The translations under genes were made by a program, and so were the position numbers. From Zunongwangia mangrovi (GTDB lineage: Bacteria > Bacteroidota > Bacteroidia > Flavobacteriales > Flavobacteriaceae): a stretch of DNA of 64,000 nucleotides. The first letter of the stretch is position 1; each line of letters opens with the position of its first letter. Below the pieces are notes generated by a model. That model saw only the letters and a list, made by a program, of their open reading frames with translations, was not told where the DNA came from and made no database searches. Shown here piece after piece: positions 48,783-58,331 of this stretch. Where the stretch lies: NCBI RefSeq assembly GCF_900112105.1, contig NZ_FOKV01000004.1, forward strand, positions 248,001-312,000, written 5' to 3'.

Positions 48783-51591
48783 ATTGATCTGCTGAAAAAT
48801 TGAAGAATAGGGTCATCTTTTTACTACGAATTCTCCAGTCATCAAAAGTGCCGTAATCAAAGAAAATATTCTTTTGGCCGGCAGGCCCCAAACGTTCCGG
48901 CTGATTCGTTTTACTTCCTATTGCAGGAATAGCCTGCATAAAGGAAATATCCATTTCAGGAAATGCCGGTGAAGTTCTAGCCTCATATATGTCATGGGGA
49001 TATTCCGGAGTAAAAAGTCTTAGAAAAACATCATCAGTTGAAGTCACTACCAAGAAATTTTGTTCTTCCGATTGAATTTCCGCCCAGTACAAATTGGCAT
49101 GATATCCTTTAAATTCAGGATAAACCATTGGAGAAACACCAGTAATCATATTATTATAATCTTTCTGATGAATATCAAACTCTACACCATGCATCCTGTT
49201 TTTCCAAACGCGATACGGGCCTTTGCCTAACCATTTTACTCCTTTTACTAACTCTTCAGGATATGAAAAATCCAGGCCCATATAATCGAAATCTACGTCG
49301 TATTCTTCAGGTTTGTAAAATACATCCAGTTTAGCCCATCCCGATGGATAAAAAGTCCAGGTAAATTCTTTCATCCTGGATTCTTCGGTAAATGAGCTAA
49401 TAATAGAAATAGAATCCTGCGATTTTTGAAGAGAGATAGAATCAAAAATCACTGTCCCGGCACTCAAGTGCGGCCCTTCTTTAAACGGAATTTCACCATT
49501 TTCATTGGCCACATACTTCAGTTTACCATCATCTTTTCCAATTCGATATTCAATATCGCCAGCGTTAATAATAAACTGATCACTTTTTTCATTGATGTTC
49601 AGAGAGTTCTTTTCAATCTTATTCATCATTTCAGTAATAATATCTGTCGGTAATTTGATAGGCCAGCTCCAGTTGTAAATTTCTTTTCCGAATTTATTGG
49701 TTGCAGTGATATAGAGCGCATCATAGGTAAACCAGTTTTCAGGTAAATCGAGTTGTAATTCCCCTATTCGGTTGGGCTCGATATCTGGTGAACTGGCTTT
49801 TCCCTTTTTATTTACTGCTGAAGTGTTTCCTCCAGGTAAAGGAAATTTTTTCAGTTCCCAGCTGAAATCAACCTCTTTTAAATTGGTGTAAAAATACCGA
49901 TTTTCAATCTGAAATTTTCCTTTGAAATTTTCAGTGAGGTTTATATCCTGAAAATGCACGGGAGACCAGATCTCCTTAATAGCGTAATAACTGGCCTCTT
50001 TTTCATGAAATGGACCTAGAATTCCATCGGCCGCTGAACCGTTGTAGGTATCAATTTCCCCGGTATCGGTTCGTTTTACGCCTTCATCTGCAAAAACCCA
50101 AATAAAACCACCTGAAGCAAGAGGATTATCCCATATCATCTTATTCCAAAAATCATTAAGTCCTGCTCCCGCACCACCATCGTACATTCCATGTAAAAAT
50201 TCGGTTGGAAAAACAACATTTTGACCATTCCAATATGTACCTACTCCATAATTATAAGGCCGGTAATGTTCATTTGATAATCCATTAAATGTTTGCCATG
50301 GATGAATCGTCCTACGTTTCTGAATGTCGTATTTCTGAAAAAGTGAATCTAAATCTGTATTATGCCCACCTTCATTTCCATTATCCCAAAATAAAATGGA
50401 AGGATGATTAACGTCCCGAATCACCATTTCCTTTACTAGCTTCTTACCCGTTTCAGTATCATAAGATGCATGCCATCCAGCAAGTTCGTCAAGCACAAAA
50501 AGACCTAAAGAATCGGCTACGTCAAGAAAATGTTGATCTGGTGGATAATGTGACATACGCACTGCATTCATATTCATACTTTTAATCAATTCAGCGTCTT
50601 CGATACTTCTAGTTTTACTTGACGCACGACCCGTAGTAGGCCAGAAAGTATGCCTGTTTACTCCTTTAAATTTTATTTTAGTTCCATTTACATAAATTCC
50701 ATCTCGCTCACGTAATTCTATTGTTCTAAAACCAAATTCTTCAATAACCTCATGAATTATTTTTCGGCTCTCCTTTAAACTAAACTGAACTTTATAAAGA
50801 GAAGGATCTTCTGGATTCCAAGGTTTAATATTTTTGAAACTAGATTGGATTTTTACCGATTCTAAATTTTTATTCACTTTAACCGAAAATGGCTCACCGA
50901 TTTTTTTGCCTTCCACATCGATGATTTGCCCATACAAACTTCCTCCGATTTCGATATTATTGAAAAAAACGTGAGCTTCAAATTTACCATCAGCATCGGC
51001 ATTGATCGCGACTCGTTCAATATTCTGAATCGGCTTTGCCTGTAAATAAACCGGGCGAAAAATACCTCCGAAAATCCAGTAATCAGCATGTCTTTCTGCC
51101 TGATTCACGGATTCATTAGCAGAATGTTTTTTCACTTTTACTTCGAGTAGGTTAGTGGCGTTGTAGTTAAGTAGATTAGTAACATTATATTTAAACCGAT
51201 AAAAAGCTCCTTGATGTATCGGGCCTGCCAGTTTACCATTGATTTTTACTTCGGTATCTGTCATTGAACCTTCAAAAACGATTTCTATTTGCTTCTTGTG
51301 CCAGTCTGAAGGAATACTGAATTCATATTTGTAATATCCTGTTTCTTTTCCCCGTTCTTCGTCCTTTGCATGTCCATAATTATAGGTACCAAAACCAAAT
51401 TGCTCCCAATTGGAAGGTACAGGAATCGTAGTCCATTCATTCGCTTTTCGTCCTTCATCAACTTTAAATTTCCAGCTTACGGTTTGATCACTACCGGTAC
51501 CTGACAGGTATTCAATTTGGGTTTGTTGCGATCGTGCCCATACGCATACCAGAAATAAGAATCCAAGAATAATATTTTTAGAGTAATTCAC
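48781..51591 (-). CDS. GH2-family glycosidase (beta-galactosidase/glucuronidase type)
   Basis: Exported glycosidase of 936 aa. The GH2 sugar-binding domain (IPVPSNWEQFGFGTYNYGH, EIVFEGSMTDTEVKING), Ig-like domain and TIM barrel (RTIELRERDGIYVNGTKI, AVRMSHYPPDQHFLDVADS) are intact. Acid/base Glu lies in LFWDNGNEGGHN and the nucleophile region is GGFIWVFADEGVKRTD. C-terminal sandwich domains follow. It is clearly different from the LacZ-type GH2 at 33335-36628 and could act on another beta-linked sugar of a pectic side chain. The start is GTG at 51591; no ATG precedes the signal peptide (NYSKNIILGFLFLVCVWA). Last gene of the 57371-48781 unit. Confidence 0.9.
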   Translation of the reverse strand: MNYSKNIILGFLFLVCVWARSQQTQIEYLSGTGSDQTVSWKFKVDEGRKANEWTTIPVPSNWEQFGFGTYNYGHAKDEERGKETGYYKYEFSIPSDWHKKQIEIVFEGSMTDTEVKINGKLAGPIHQGAFYRFKYNVTNLLNYNATNLLEVKVKKHSANESVNQAERHADYWIFGGIFRPVYLQAKPIQNIERVAINADADGKFEAHVFFNNIEIGGSLYGQIIDVEGKKIGEPFSVKVNKNLESVKIQSSFKNIKPWNPEDPSLYKVQFSLKESRKIIHEVIEEFGFRTIELRERDGIYVNGTKIKFKGVNRHTFWPTTGRASSKTRSIEDAELIKSMNMNAVRMSHYPPDQHFLDVADSLGLFVLDELAGWHASYDTETGKKLVKEMVIRDVNHPSILFWDNGNEGGHNTDLDSLFQKYDIQKRRTIHPWQTFNGLSNEHYRPYNYGVGTYWNGQNVVFPTEFLHGMYDGGAGAGLNDFWNKMIWDNPLASGGFIWVFADEGVKRTDTGEIDTYNGSAADGILGPFHEKEASYYAIKEIWSPVHFQDINLTENFKGKFQIENRYFYTNLKEVDFSWELKKFPLPGGNTSAVNKKGKASSPDIEPNRIGELQLDLPENWFTYDALYITATNKFGKEIYNWSWPIKLPTDIITEMMNKIEKNSLNINEKSDQFIINAGDIEYRIGKDDGKLKYVANENGEIPFKEGPHLSAGTVIFDSISLQKSQDSISIISSFTEESRMKEFTWTFYPSGWAKLDVFYKPEEYDVDFDYMGLDFSYPEELVKGVKWLGKGPYRVWKNRMHGVEFDIHQKDYNNMITGVSPMVYPEFKGYHANLYWAEIQSEEQNFLVVTSTDDVFLRLFTPEYPHDIYEARTSPAFPEMDISFMQAIPAIGSKTNQPERLGPAGQKNIFFDYGTFDDWRIRSKKMTLFFNFSADQ

Positions 51592-51631
51592 CTTTTCTAC
51601 TATTAGTTTATAGTTCTAAAATTATTTGGGT

Positions 51632-53209
51632 TCAATTAAATTGAATTGAATCAGTTAAATCTCCACTCTTTTTCAATACAATTTTATCACCGGGTACCTT
51701 AAAAACTGCGTCTTCAAAACTGATATTTCTTGCGTCTAGAAATATCATTAACGAATCATTACTTTTTACCTTTATATGGTTAAATGATAGATTAGTAGCA
51801 TCATTAACAACAAAGAGCTCTTCACTTTCACTAACACTAACATTTTTCATTTGAAGGTTAGTCATAGGTGATTCTGGGATTCCGTAAATTTTTAAAAAAG
51901 TTTTTGCATTCTCTACCAGAATATCTTTCATGTAAATATTCCTGAATTGGGGAGTAAGATCATTGATTTCTCGCCTTGGCATCCTTTCAGCTAGATTTCC
52001 AACATACATAGGCTGTCCAAGCATATCCCATTTAAATGCTGTTCCATGAAGATTCATTCGAATTCTTTCGTAATACAGGTTCTCACCTCCGCCTCCCCGA
52101 GGTCTTCTGGTTTTAAATCGAATACCTACTCCAGTATTGTCAAAAACACAATCTTGAACATAAAGATTTTTAATACCCCCAGCTGTCTCACTACCTACAG
52201 TAACTGCACCATGTCCTTGCTTGGCTAGGCAGTATCTAATTACAACATTTTCTGTAGGCATATTTACTCTTAATCCATCTTCGCCTCTTCCGGCTTTCAT
52301 GGTAAAACAATCGTCTCCACTATTGAGGGTAGAATATTCGATAAGAACATTTTTTGAAGATTCGATGTCGATACCATCTCCTCTAGGTATTCCAACAGAA
52401 TTTACTGTAATCCCTCTAATTATTACTCCATCACAATAGACCGGAACAATATTCCAGAAAGCAGTCCTTTCCAAAGTAACACCTTCAATATAAACATTAG
52501 TACAACTTGTTGGAGATATTAGCATCGGTAAAAAAATGGACTCCCCATTATAGCCTTCGTAAACTCTTTCTTCCACAGGCTTCTCAATAGGAACAAAATT
52601 TTCAGTAACATCTTCCGTCATCATCTGGCTTTTCACAGGGCCTTCTTCCGGCCCGTATATGGTTCCTTTTCCAGTCACTGCAATATTATCCTGTTCATAA
52701 GCATATATACAAGCTCCAAGAGACATCACTTCAACGCCTTCATGTCGTGTAAAAACAGCAGGTCTGTAGTCTTCTAATTGTCCTGAAAAATATAGTTCAG
52801 CCGCTTCCTCCAGATATAGGTTCACATTGTTTTTTAGTTCAATTCTTCCAGTTTTCCATTTACCATTTGGAATAATAACTTTTCCACCACCCTGCTGGCT
52901 AACCTCATCAATAGCTTTTTGAATAATACTTGTGACTATCTGACCTTCTTTCCCTCCTTGATTTCTAATATTTACTTCTCTATCTTCAAAAACTGGTCTT
53001 TTAAAGCCTGGCATCTTGAAAGGTGCTTGTATGGGAGCTATGGTATCGGGCATATTATCAGCTCCAACTTCATCTATCTTTACGATGCTATCTAAAGAAA
53101 AATACTGCTTATTTTTAATCTGAGATAATTTCTTTTTCTCAGGATTTTTACAAGAAACAACTGAAGATATTAAAATCATTAAAAAAATAAGATTGAATAA
53201 TTTATTCAT
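51632..53209 (-). CDS. GH28 polygalacturonase-family lipoprotein
   Basis: Lipoprotein (lipobox VVSC, Cys20) of 525 aa with a GH28 right-handed beta-helix. Motifs: PRGDGIDIES in place of the usual NTD block (only the Asp kept), SGDDCFTMKAG, KQGHGAVTVGSE and VGIRFKTRRPRGGG. The N-terminus has the IQKAIDEVSQQGGGKVIIP strand seen in this family. Candidate exo-acting galacturonidase of RG-II or homogalacturonan. It lies 17 nt after the isomerase gene and 40 nt before the GH2. Family assignment is firm, specificity unknown. Confidence 0.92.
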   Translation of the reverse strand: MNKLFNLIFLMILISSVVSCKNPEKKKLSQIKNKQYFSLDSIVKIDEVGADNMPDTIAPIQAPFKMPGFKRPVFEDREVNIRNQGGKEGQIVTSIIQKAIDEVSQQGGGKVIIPNGKWKTGRIELKNNVNLYLEEAAELYFSGQLEDYRPAVFTRHEGVEVMSLGACIYAYEQDNIAVTGKGTIYGPEEGPVKSQMMTEDVTENFVPIEKPVEERVYEGYNGESIFLPMLISPTSCTNVYIEGVTLERTAFWNIVPVYCDGVIIRGITVNSVGIPRGDGIDIESSKNVLIEYSTLNSGDDCFTMKAGRGEDGLRVNMPTENVVIRYCLAKQGHGAVTVGSETAGGIKNLYVQDCVFDNTGVGIRFKTRRPRGGGGENLYYERIRMNLHGTAFKWDMLGQPMYVGNLAERMPRREINDLTPQFRNIYMKDILVENAKTFLKIYGIPESPMTNLQMKNVSVSESEELFVVNDATNLSFNHIKVKSNDSLMIFLDARNISFEDAVFKVPGDKIVLKKSGDLTDSIQFN

Positions 53210-53225
53210 GATAAGTTTTTTAATC

Positions 53226-54935
53226 TTACTTTCCTGCTAGCTTCATTTTTGTTCTTTCTTCCCCTCCATTTAGCAGGTAAACCAGCGGCAAAGGTCTATC
53301 TTGATTTTCTATGAACTGAGGACGATTTTGCCATGGAGTAATGGATAGAACATTAGTAAAATCCATCCAATATTGTAATCTTGAAGGCTTTAAACCCCAT
53401 GTCATGTGAAAGTGATTTGCAGGAGCATATTGTTTATATTCAATCATCGATGCATATCTGGGTATGACAAAGGTGTGAGGCCATGTTGGGTTGGCACCAT
53501 CACAAATTATTTGAGCTAATTTTGATGGTAGCTCGACAGTTTCAGCCTCGTCCCAAATCATAGAGAACATTCCGTTTAAGGATGAATATGAAAGTCTTGC
53601 TGCAATTCCCTTAATTTCTCCTGGTGATTTAAAATGAACCGAATTTCCTAAGTAATAAAAATAATCTACTGCCTTCGGGAAGTTTATTTTACTCATAATT
53701 TCCTTTTCTGAAGCTCCGGGTTTTGCAGCCCAATTAAATGAAGCCGAACCTGAATTTACGCCATCTACAAAGCCTTTCTGCATCCATTTTTCATTGCCCG
53801 CAGTTTTGATTTCATGTTCTTGAGCTAATTGTTTTGAATCTTCCTTTTCATATACCTTCCTAAAGTCCATAAACAATGGAGGATTACCACCTGAAAGCCA
53901 GGTCATGAATAATTGAGTTAGGAGCCCTTGAACATCAGCCTCTGTTGCAAATGGAATAACTTCCTTTTCTCCGTTATGGTCAAAAGTTGAATTGAATAGA
54001 GATTCCATAATATCTGCCACTGGTAATTGTATCCCTCGATCATCAGAGCCCCACTCCAATTGACTCATAAAACCTCCACCTACCGCATCAAGATCATCAA
54101 GAAGATCTCGAACAATTAAATACAAAGCTAAACTTTTCTCTAGTAACTCTTCATCTTTTTCCTCAGGAAGTTCGATTTTGTCTTTACCGTATGAAAATAA
54201 CCAACTTTTTAGTTTTTGGACTTCTTCTATATCGTAAGACTTTTTTTGAAGCATATCTGCTAAAAGCTTCATATCTAAACGAGTTATTTCTAATCCAAAA
54301 CGATTTCTTGTTTCCATAACATGAGGTAAAGCCGTTTCCATGCCCATAGAATCGTGTCCAAATACCACAACTCGTTTACCTTTTAAACCCTGGAAAGTAG
54401 ATGCTGCATAGCACCAATCTATCAAAGATGATAATGTATCTTCGCTCATCCTAGGGGATTCTCCTTTATCTGGCCATGATCCTATATTTATATGTGAAAG
54501 TTTACCGTATTGCGCAATTGCACCATTTGTTGCATGAGTATAGACTACACCTGGTCTGGTTGCAGAATTTCCAGTGGTGAAATTAATCGGAATGTCTTTA
54601 GGAAAGTGAGATAGTAAAGAGATTGTAGTCAATTGAGGGAATGACCAGGTATCTGGCACACAAACCAAGACATTAACGCCCGCCTGTAAAAATTGTTTTG
54701 CAACTAGATCTGCTTGAGGTTCTAAATCTACTAATATATCTGAATATACTACATCTACAAAACTATTATCTGGTAACTTTATTGTTCCAGCAAGTGATTC
54801 TGCAACATGTACTACCAAGTTTTTACACCGTTCTCGACTACTATTATCTATTCTTGGATCACATGGTGCAAACACACCAATTACAGCTTGGGATGTACTC
54901 TGATTTATTTCTTTTGAAAGTAATTTGGCGTTCAT
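53226..54935 (-). CDS. L-fucose isomerase family protein
   Basis: Cytoplasmic protein of 569 aa, similar in length to L-fucose/arabinose isomerases, which convert an aldose to a ketose using Mn2+. The likely metal ligands are kept: Glu in PFATEADVQG, Asp in LFMDFRKV and His in APANHFHMTWG. VFGHDSMGMETALPH and LPVADIMESL are also seen. Fucose is present in RG-II chains A and B, and a GH141-like fucosidase is encoded next door. L-fuculokinase and fuculose aldolase are not in this window, so a different aldose or a role in another route remains possible. Between an SSS symporter (10 nt) and GH28 (17 nt). Confidence 0.82.
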   Translation of the reverse strand: MNAKLLSKEINQSTSQAVIGVFAPCDPRIDNSSRERCKNLVVHVAESLAGTIKLPDNSFVDVVYSDILVDLEPQADLVAKQFLQAGVNVLVCVPDTWSFPQLTTISLLSHFPKDIPINFTTGNSATRPGVVYTHATNGAIAQYGKLSHINIGSWPDKGESPRMSEDTLSSLIDWCYAASTFQGLKGKRVVVFGHDSMGMETALPHVMETRNRFGLEITRLDMKLLADMLQKKSYDIEEVQKLKSWLFSYGKDKIELPEEKDEELLEKSLALYLIVRDLLDDLDAVGGGFMSQLEWGSDDRGIQLPVADIMESLFNSTFDHNGEKEVIPFATEADVQGLLTQLFMTWLSGGNPPLFMDFRKVYEKEDSKQLAQEHEIKTAGNEKWMQKGFVDGVNSGSASFNWAAKPGASEKEIMSKINFPKAVDYFYYLGNSVHFKSPGEIKGIAARLSYSSLNGMFSMIWDEAETVELPSKLAQIICDGANPTWPHTFVIPRYASMIEYKQYAPANHFHMTWGLKPSRLQYWMDFTNVLSITPWQNRPQFIENQDRPLPLVYLLNGGEERTKMKLAGK

Positions 54936-54945
54936 TTTGCTAATT

Positions 54946-56445
54946 TTAGATTAGACCATTATTTTTATTATGCAATAAAATATTTAAAAGAAAACCGCTT
55001 AGAAATATTACTATTGTACCGACTACGATTGTTAGGTTGGTATGCAGAGGGTTTTTAAATAAAATCCATTTCTCTGAGGTTACAAATACCGGTGTGAGAC
55101 TCATCCAAGCTATAACCAGAATACCTATGATTACTGCAATTGTAGCTTCAATCTTTTTAATTTTTCTTGATAAAAAGCCAAGTAAGAAAAGTCCGAGTAC
55201 ACCTCCACTAAATATAGAAGATAAAGCCCACCATGTATCTAGGGCACTTTTTACAGAAGTCATAGCCAGAGAAACTAGAATGCTTAAAACTCCCATTATT
55301 ATTCCTGAAATTGCTAAAATTCTAAATTCATTTTTACTAGAAAACTCTTTATTATTTCTTTTGAAAAAATCAGTTAAGATAACTGTAGAACTACTATTAA
55401 TGCTAGTCGAAATAGTACTCATTCCTGCTGCAAAAATTGAGGCAATTAATAATCCTGTTACTCCTTTAGGTAATTCAGCTACTATAAAATATGGGAAAAT
55501 CTTATCCGCCTCAATTATATTACCCAATGTACTTGGCAAAAGCTCAGGGAAAGTCTTGTAGTAAGCAAATAAAGCCGTACCTATCATAAAGAATAAGAGG
55601 GAAACAGGAATGTAAAGTAAACTTCCAAACCAAGTAGAACGTTTTGCTGCCTTCTCGGTCTTTGCACTCATATAACGTTGTACGTAATTTTGATCAATTC
55701 CAAAATTTTGAAGATTAATGAAGAATCCATAGAATAGAACAACCCAAAAAGTAGACTCTGTAAACTTGAAATTGAAACTTCCTAGATCGAATTTATTATT
55801 GTCTCTGCCTATTTCTATTATTTGGTCGGTTCCTTCTGGCATGGAGGCAACTATTAACAAAAGACAAGCTATTGCTCCTGATATCAAAACAATGCCCTGA
55901 ATAGCATCTGTCCAAATTACGGCCTCTATTCCTCCCATAGCGGCATATACAATTACAAAAAGGCCTGTACCTATTATAATTGTATTAATATCCCACCCTA
56001 AAAGAGCATTAGTTGGTAAAGCCAGTAAATATAAAATCGTGCCCATACGAGCAAGCTGTGTCAAAAGATAACATATAGACGCATAATTTCTTGCCCATGA
56101 ACCAAATCTCTCCTCTAAATGATAGTATGCTGATTGACTGTTGATTTTTCTGTAGAGCGGAACAAAAAATTTTACTGCAAAAAAAGCAGCTAAAGGAATA
56201 GAAAGACTAAACACGAAACTGTTCCAATTGCTTAAATAGGCCTTTCCTGGTAGCGCAAGAAAACTTATACTACTTACAAAGGTAGCGAAAATTGACATCC
56301 CAATAGCCCAAGATGGTATTCGCTGTCCTCCAGTCATATAATCATTGGTAGTTCTATTCTTCTTGAAGTAAAACGAAATCCCAAAAAAAAGAATAGCCGT
56401 CAAATAGAGAATAAAAACCAACAGATCAACAAGAGGTAACCCCAT
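54946..56445 (-). CDS. Sodium:solute symporter (SSS family, NanT/SGLT-like)
   Basis: Inner-membrane sodium-coupled importer of 499 aa with about 13 hydrophobic helices. N-terminal LPLVDLLVFILYLTAILFFG-type segment (here VDLLVFILYLTAILFFGISF), DYMTGGQRIPSWAIGMSIFATFVSSIS (given as MTGGQRIPSWAIG and IFATFVSSIS), AMGGIEAVIWTDAIQG and the signature FAAGMSTISTSINSSST. Its start overlaps the aldolase stop by one base (TAATG). The neighbouring aldolase and L-fucose-isomerase-like enzyme suggest a deoxyhexose or sugar-acid cargo. Distinct from the SSS protein at 44099-45682. Confidence 0.92.
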   Translation of the reverse strand: MGLPLVDLLVFILYLTAILFFGISFYFKKNRTTNDYMTGGQRIPSWAIGMSIFATFVSSISFLALPGKAYLSNWNSFVFSLSIPLAAFFAVKFFVPLYRKINSQSAYYHLEERFGSWARNYASICYLLTQLARMGTILYLLALPTNALLGWDINTIIIGTGLFVIVYAAMGGIEAVIWTDAIQGIVLISGAIACLLLIVASMPEGTDQIIEIGRDNNKFDLGSFNFKFTESTFWVVLFYGFFINLQNFGIDQNYVQRYMSAKTEKAAKRSTWFGSLLYIPVSLLFFMIGTALFAYYKTFPELLPSTLGNIIEADKIFPYFIVAELPKGVTGLLIASIFAAGMSTISTSINSSSTVILTDFFKRNNKEFSSKNEFRILAISGIIMGVLSILVSLAMTSVKSALDTWWALSSIFSGGVLGLFLLGFLSRKIKKIEATIAVIIGILVIAWMSLTPVFVTSEKWILFKNPLHTNLTIVVGTIVIFLSGFLLNILLHNKNNGLI

Positions 56446-57371
56446 TATAGAATTTTCTTTTGAATTTTCTTAAGTATTATTTCTAGCCGATCTTTTTCTT
56501 CCTTATTGAACTGATGTAATGGTGATGACATATAACCACTGCACAGCCCCATAAGGTTTAGTGCACATTTCAAACCTTTAAGATAACTTGAACCATATTT
56601 ACCAATAGAATAAATTTCTGTAGAAATCTCCATGACAAGATCATGTAGATCCCTAACTTTTTCAATATCGCCGGCTACAGCAGCACTATATAACTCGACA
56701 TAAAGCCTAGGAAACATATTAGCTCCACCATTCACCCCTCCGGCACCACCTAACATAACGGTTTCTGCTGTAACTTCTTCAGGACCTACAAAAAGTGAGA
56801 AATCATCATAATCCTTCATTTTATAAAGTAACTTATTAAAATAAGCGGTATTACCAGAACTATCTTTTAGTCCGATAATTTTTTCATGCTTAGATAGATA
56901 TTCAACCGTATCTGGCTCAATATTAATTTTGGTATGAGAAGGCATGTTATAAAGAAATAGTGGCAAAGGTATTCTATCAGCTAGGTATTCGTAATATTCT
57001 ATTAATTCAGGCTGTCCTAAACTAAAATAGTAAGGCGGGGCTGCAACTAAAGCTGATGCACAACATTGTTTAGCAGTTTCAGCTAACCTTAAGCTCTCTG
57101 AAACTGCTGTATCCGTTATACCTACCAAAACGGGAACTCGACCTTTTACAATATCGCAAGTTTCCTCGATCAAACGATGTCTTAAGGCATAGGGTAGGCT
57201 GGTACTTTCCCCAGTAGTTCCAAGTATAAATAGTCCATGAACACCTCCTTTAATTAGGTGTTCTATTAAATTTCTAAGCCCTTTTAAATCAAGTTCACTT
57301 TCGTTGTTTAAGGGTGTAATCATAGGAGGAATAATTCCCCTAAATTGACTACTAGCAATATTAACAGCCAT
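56445..57371 (-). CDS. DHDPS/NAL-family class I aldolase
   Basis: Cytoplasmic TIM-barrel aldolase of 308 aa. GTTGES at 51-56, the active-site Tyr Y141 in LFLYNMPSHT and the Schiff-base Lys K169 in IIGLKDSSGN are all present. The family splits or forms 2-keto acids, for example 2-keto-3-deoxy sugar acids. In this setting cleavage of a 2-keto-3-deoxy acid from a pectic sugar is more likely than lysine synthesis. The longest frame opens at a TTG (57401) inside the -7 element, so I place the start at ATG 57371, which also begins the conserved SQFRGIIPPMITPL region. First gene of the unit ending at 48781. Confidence 0.85.
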   Translation of the reverse strand: MAVNIASSQFRGIIPPMITPLNNESELDLKGLRNLIEHLIKGGVHGLFILGTTGESTSLPYALRHRLIEETCDIVKGRVPVLVGITDTAVSESLRLAETAKQCCASALVAAPPYYFSLGQPELIEYYEYLADRIPLPLFLYNMPSHTKINIEPDTVEYLSKHEKIIGLKDSSGNTAYFNKLLYKMKDYDDFSLFVGPEEVTAETVMLGGAGGVNGGANMFPRLYVELYSAAVAGDIEKVRDLHDLVMEISTEIYSIGKYGSSYLKGLKCALNLMGLCSGYMSSPLHQFNKEEKDRLEIILKKIQKKIL

Positions 57372-57398
57372 ATAGTAAATAGGTAAGTTGGTTTCTAT

Positions 57399-57443
57399 CA
57401 AACTTATTATTTACTTAGATAAAAACTATCCTGTACCGTCTTG
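57399..57443 (-). promoter_or_regulatory. Regulon promoter upstream of the aldolase-SSS-isomerase-GH28-GH2 unit
   Basis: Minus-strand 17-mer CAAGACGGTACAGGATA (57443-57427), a 20-nt spacer and TAAGTTTG (57406-57399), a perfect TAnnTTTG match. The -7 element begins 35 nt before the ATG at 57371. It lies in the 94-nt gap after the FAH gene; no terminator is visible there. Confidence 0.83.
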
Positions 57444-57465
57444 GCACTAGCTAACTAAAGGCTTT

Positions 57466-58320
57466 TTAATCAAAAGAAGTTGCAATTTGTTTAGAACAAC
57501 CTAAACCATCAACACCTAGTTCTACAATATCACCAGGTTTTAAATAGCGTGGAGGATTTAATCCCATTCCTACCCCAGATGGCGTACCTGTCGAAATAAT
57601 ATCTCCTGGCATTAAGCTCATAAATTGGCTTAAAAAGCTAACAATTTCTTCAACTCCAAAAACCATATCGCAAGTATTGCTTTTTTGCATGATTTCGCCA
57701 TTAAGTTTCAACCAAAGGTCAAGATCTTGCGGATTAGGTATTTCATCTTTTGTTGCAATAAAAGGGCCTAGAGGAGCAAATGTGTCGCAACTTTTCCCTT
57801 TAACCCATTGTCCAGATCTTTCTAATTGAAAGGCTCTTTCACTATAATCGTTGTGCAAGGTATAGCCTGCTACATGATCCATAGCCTCATCCTTGGATAC
57901 ATATTTTGCTTTTTTGCCTATAACTATAGCCAACTCAACTTCCCAATCTGTTTTTTTGCTATTTTTAGGTATAACTAAGTTATCATTTGGGCCTACGATT
58001 GCGCTTGTAGCTTTGAAAAAGATAACAGGTTCTGTAGGAATTTGAGCTCCACTTTCTTTGGCATGCTCTGCATAATTCAGACCTATACAAATAAGTTTAG
58101 ATGGCTTATAGACAGGTGACCCCAATCGGGTATCGGGGGAAATTATTTTACATTTTTCTTTGTTCTCTTCTACCCATTTAGATAGATTTTCAATTTCGTT
58201 ATTACCAAAAAATTGGTCGTCATAATCAAGCCCAAATCCAGAGACATCTATTCTCGTTCCGTCTTTAAGCTGCACTCCAGGCTTTTCCTGACCAATTTGA
58301 CCATATCTTATTAATTTCAT
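57466..58320 (-). CDS. Fumarylacetoacetate hydrolase (FAH) family protein
   Basis: Cytoplasmic C-C hydrolase of 284 aa. The FAH fold has CIGLNYAEHAKE (H86), PVIFFKATSAIVGPND, metal-ligand residues E127 and E129 in DWEVELAI and D158 in HNDYSERA, then GDIISTGTPSGVG. In the known oxidative L-fucose and L-rhamnose routes a FAH-family enzyme splits 2,4-diketo-3-deoxy-L-fuconate (or -rhamnonate) into pyruvate and L-lactate. The SDR gene 11 nt upstream fits the preceding dehydrogenase step. It is therefore a good candidate for that enzyme, though the exact sugar is not settled. Last gene of the short unit from 59729. Confidence 0.83.
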   Translation of the reverse strand: MKLIRYGQIGQEKPGVQLKDGTRIDVSGFGLDYDDQFFGNNEIENLSKWVEENKEKCKIISPDTRLGSPVYKPSKLICIGLNYAEHAKESGAQIPTEPVIFFKATSAIVGPNDNLVIPKNSKKTDWEVELAIVIGKKAKYVSKDEAMDHVAGYTLHNDYSERAFQLERSGQWVKGKSCDTFAPLGPFIATKDEIPNPQDLDLWLKLNGEIMQKSNTCDMVFGVEEIVSFLSQFMSLMPGDIISTGTPSGVGMGLNPPRYLKPGDIVELGVDGLGCSKQIATSFD

Positions 58321-58331
58321 GTTTTATTATT

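Noticed and set aside
55037-55561. Plus-strand frame of 174 codons
   Set aside because: Antisense to the SSS symporter at 54946-56445, whose helices and signature motif are intact; treated as a shadow.
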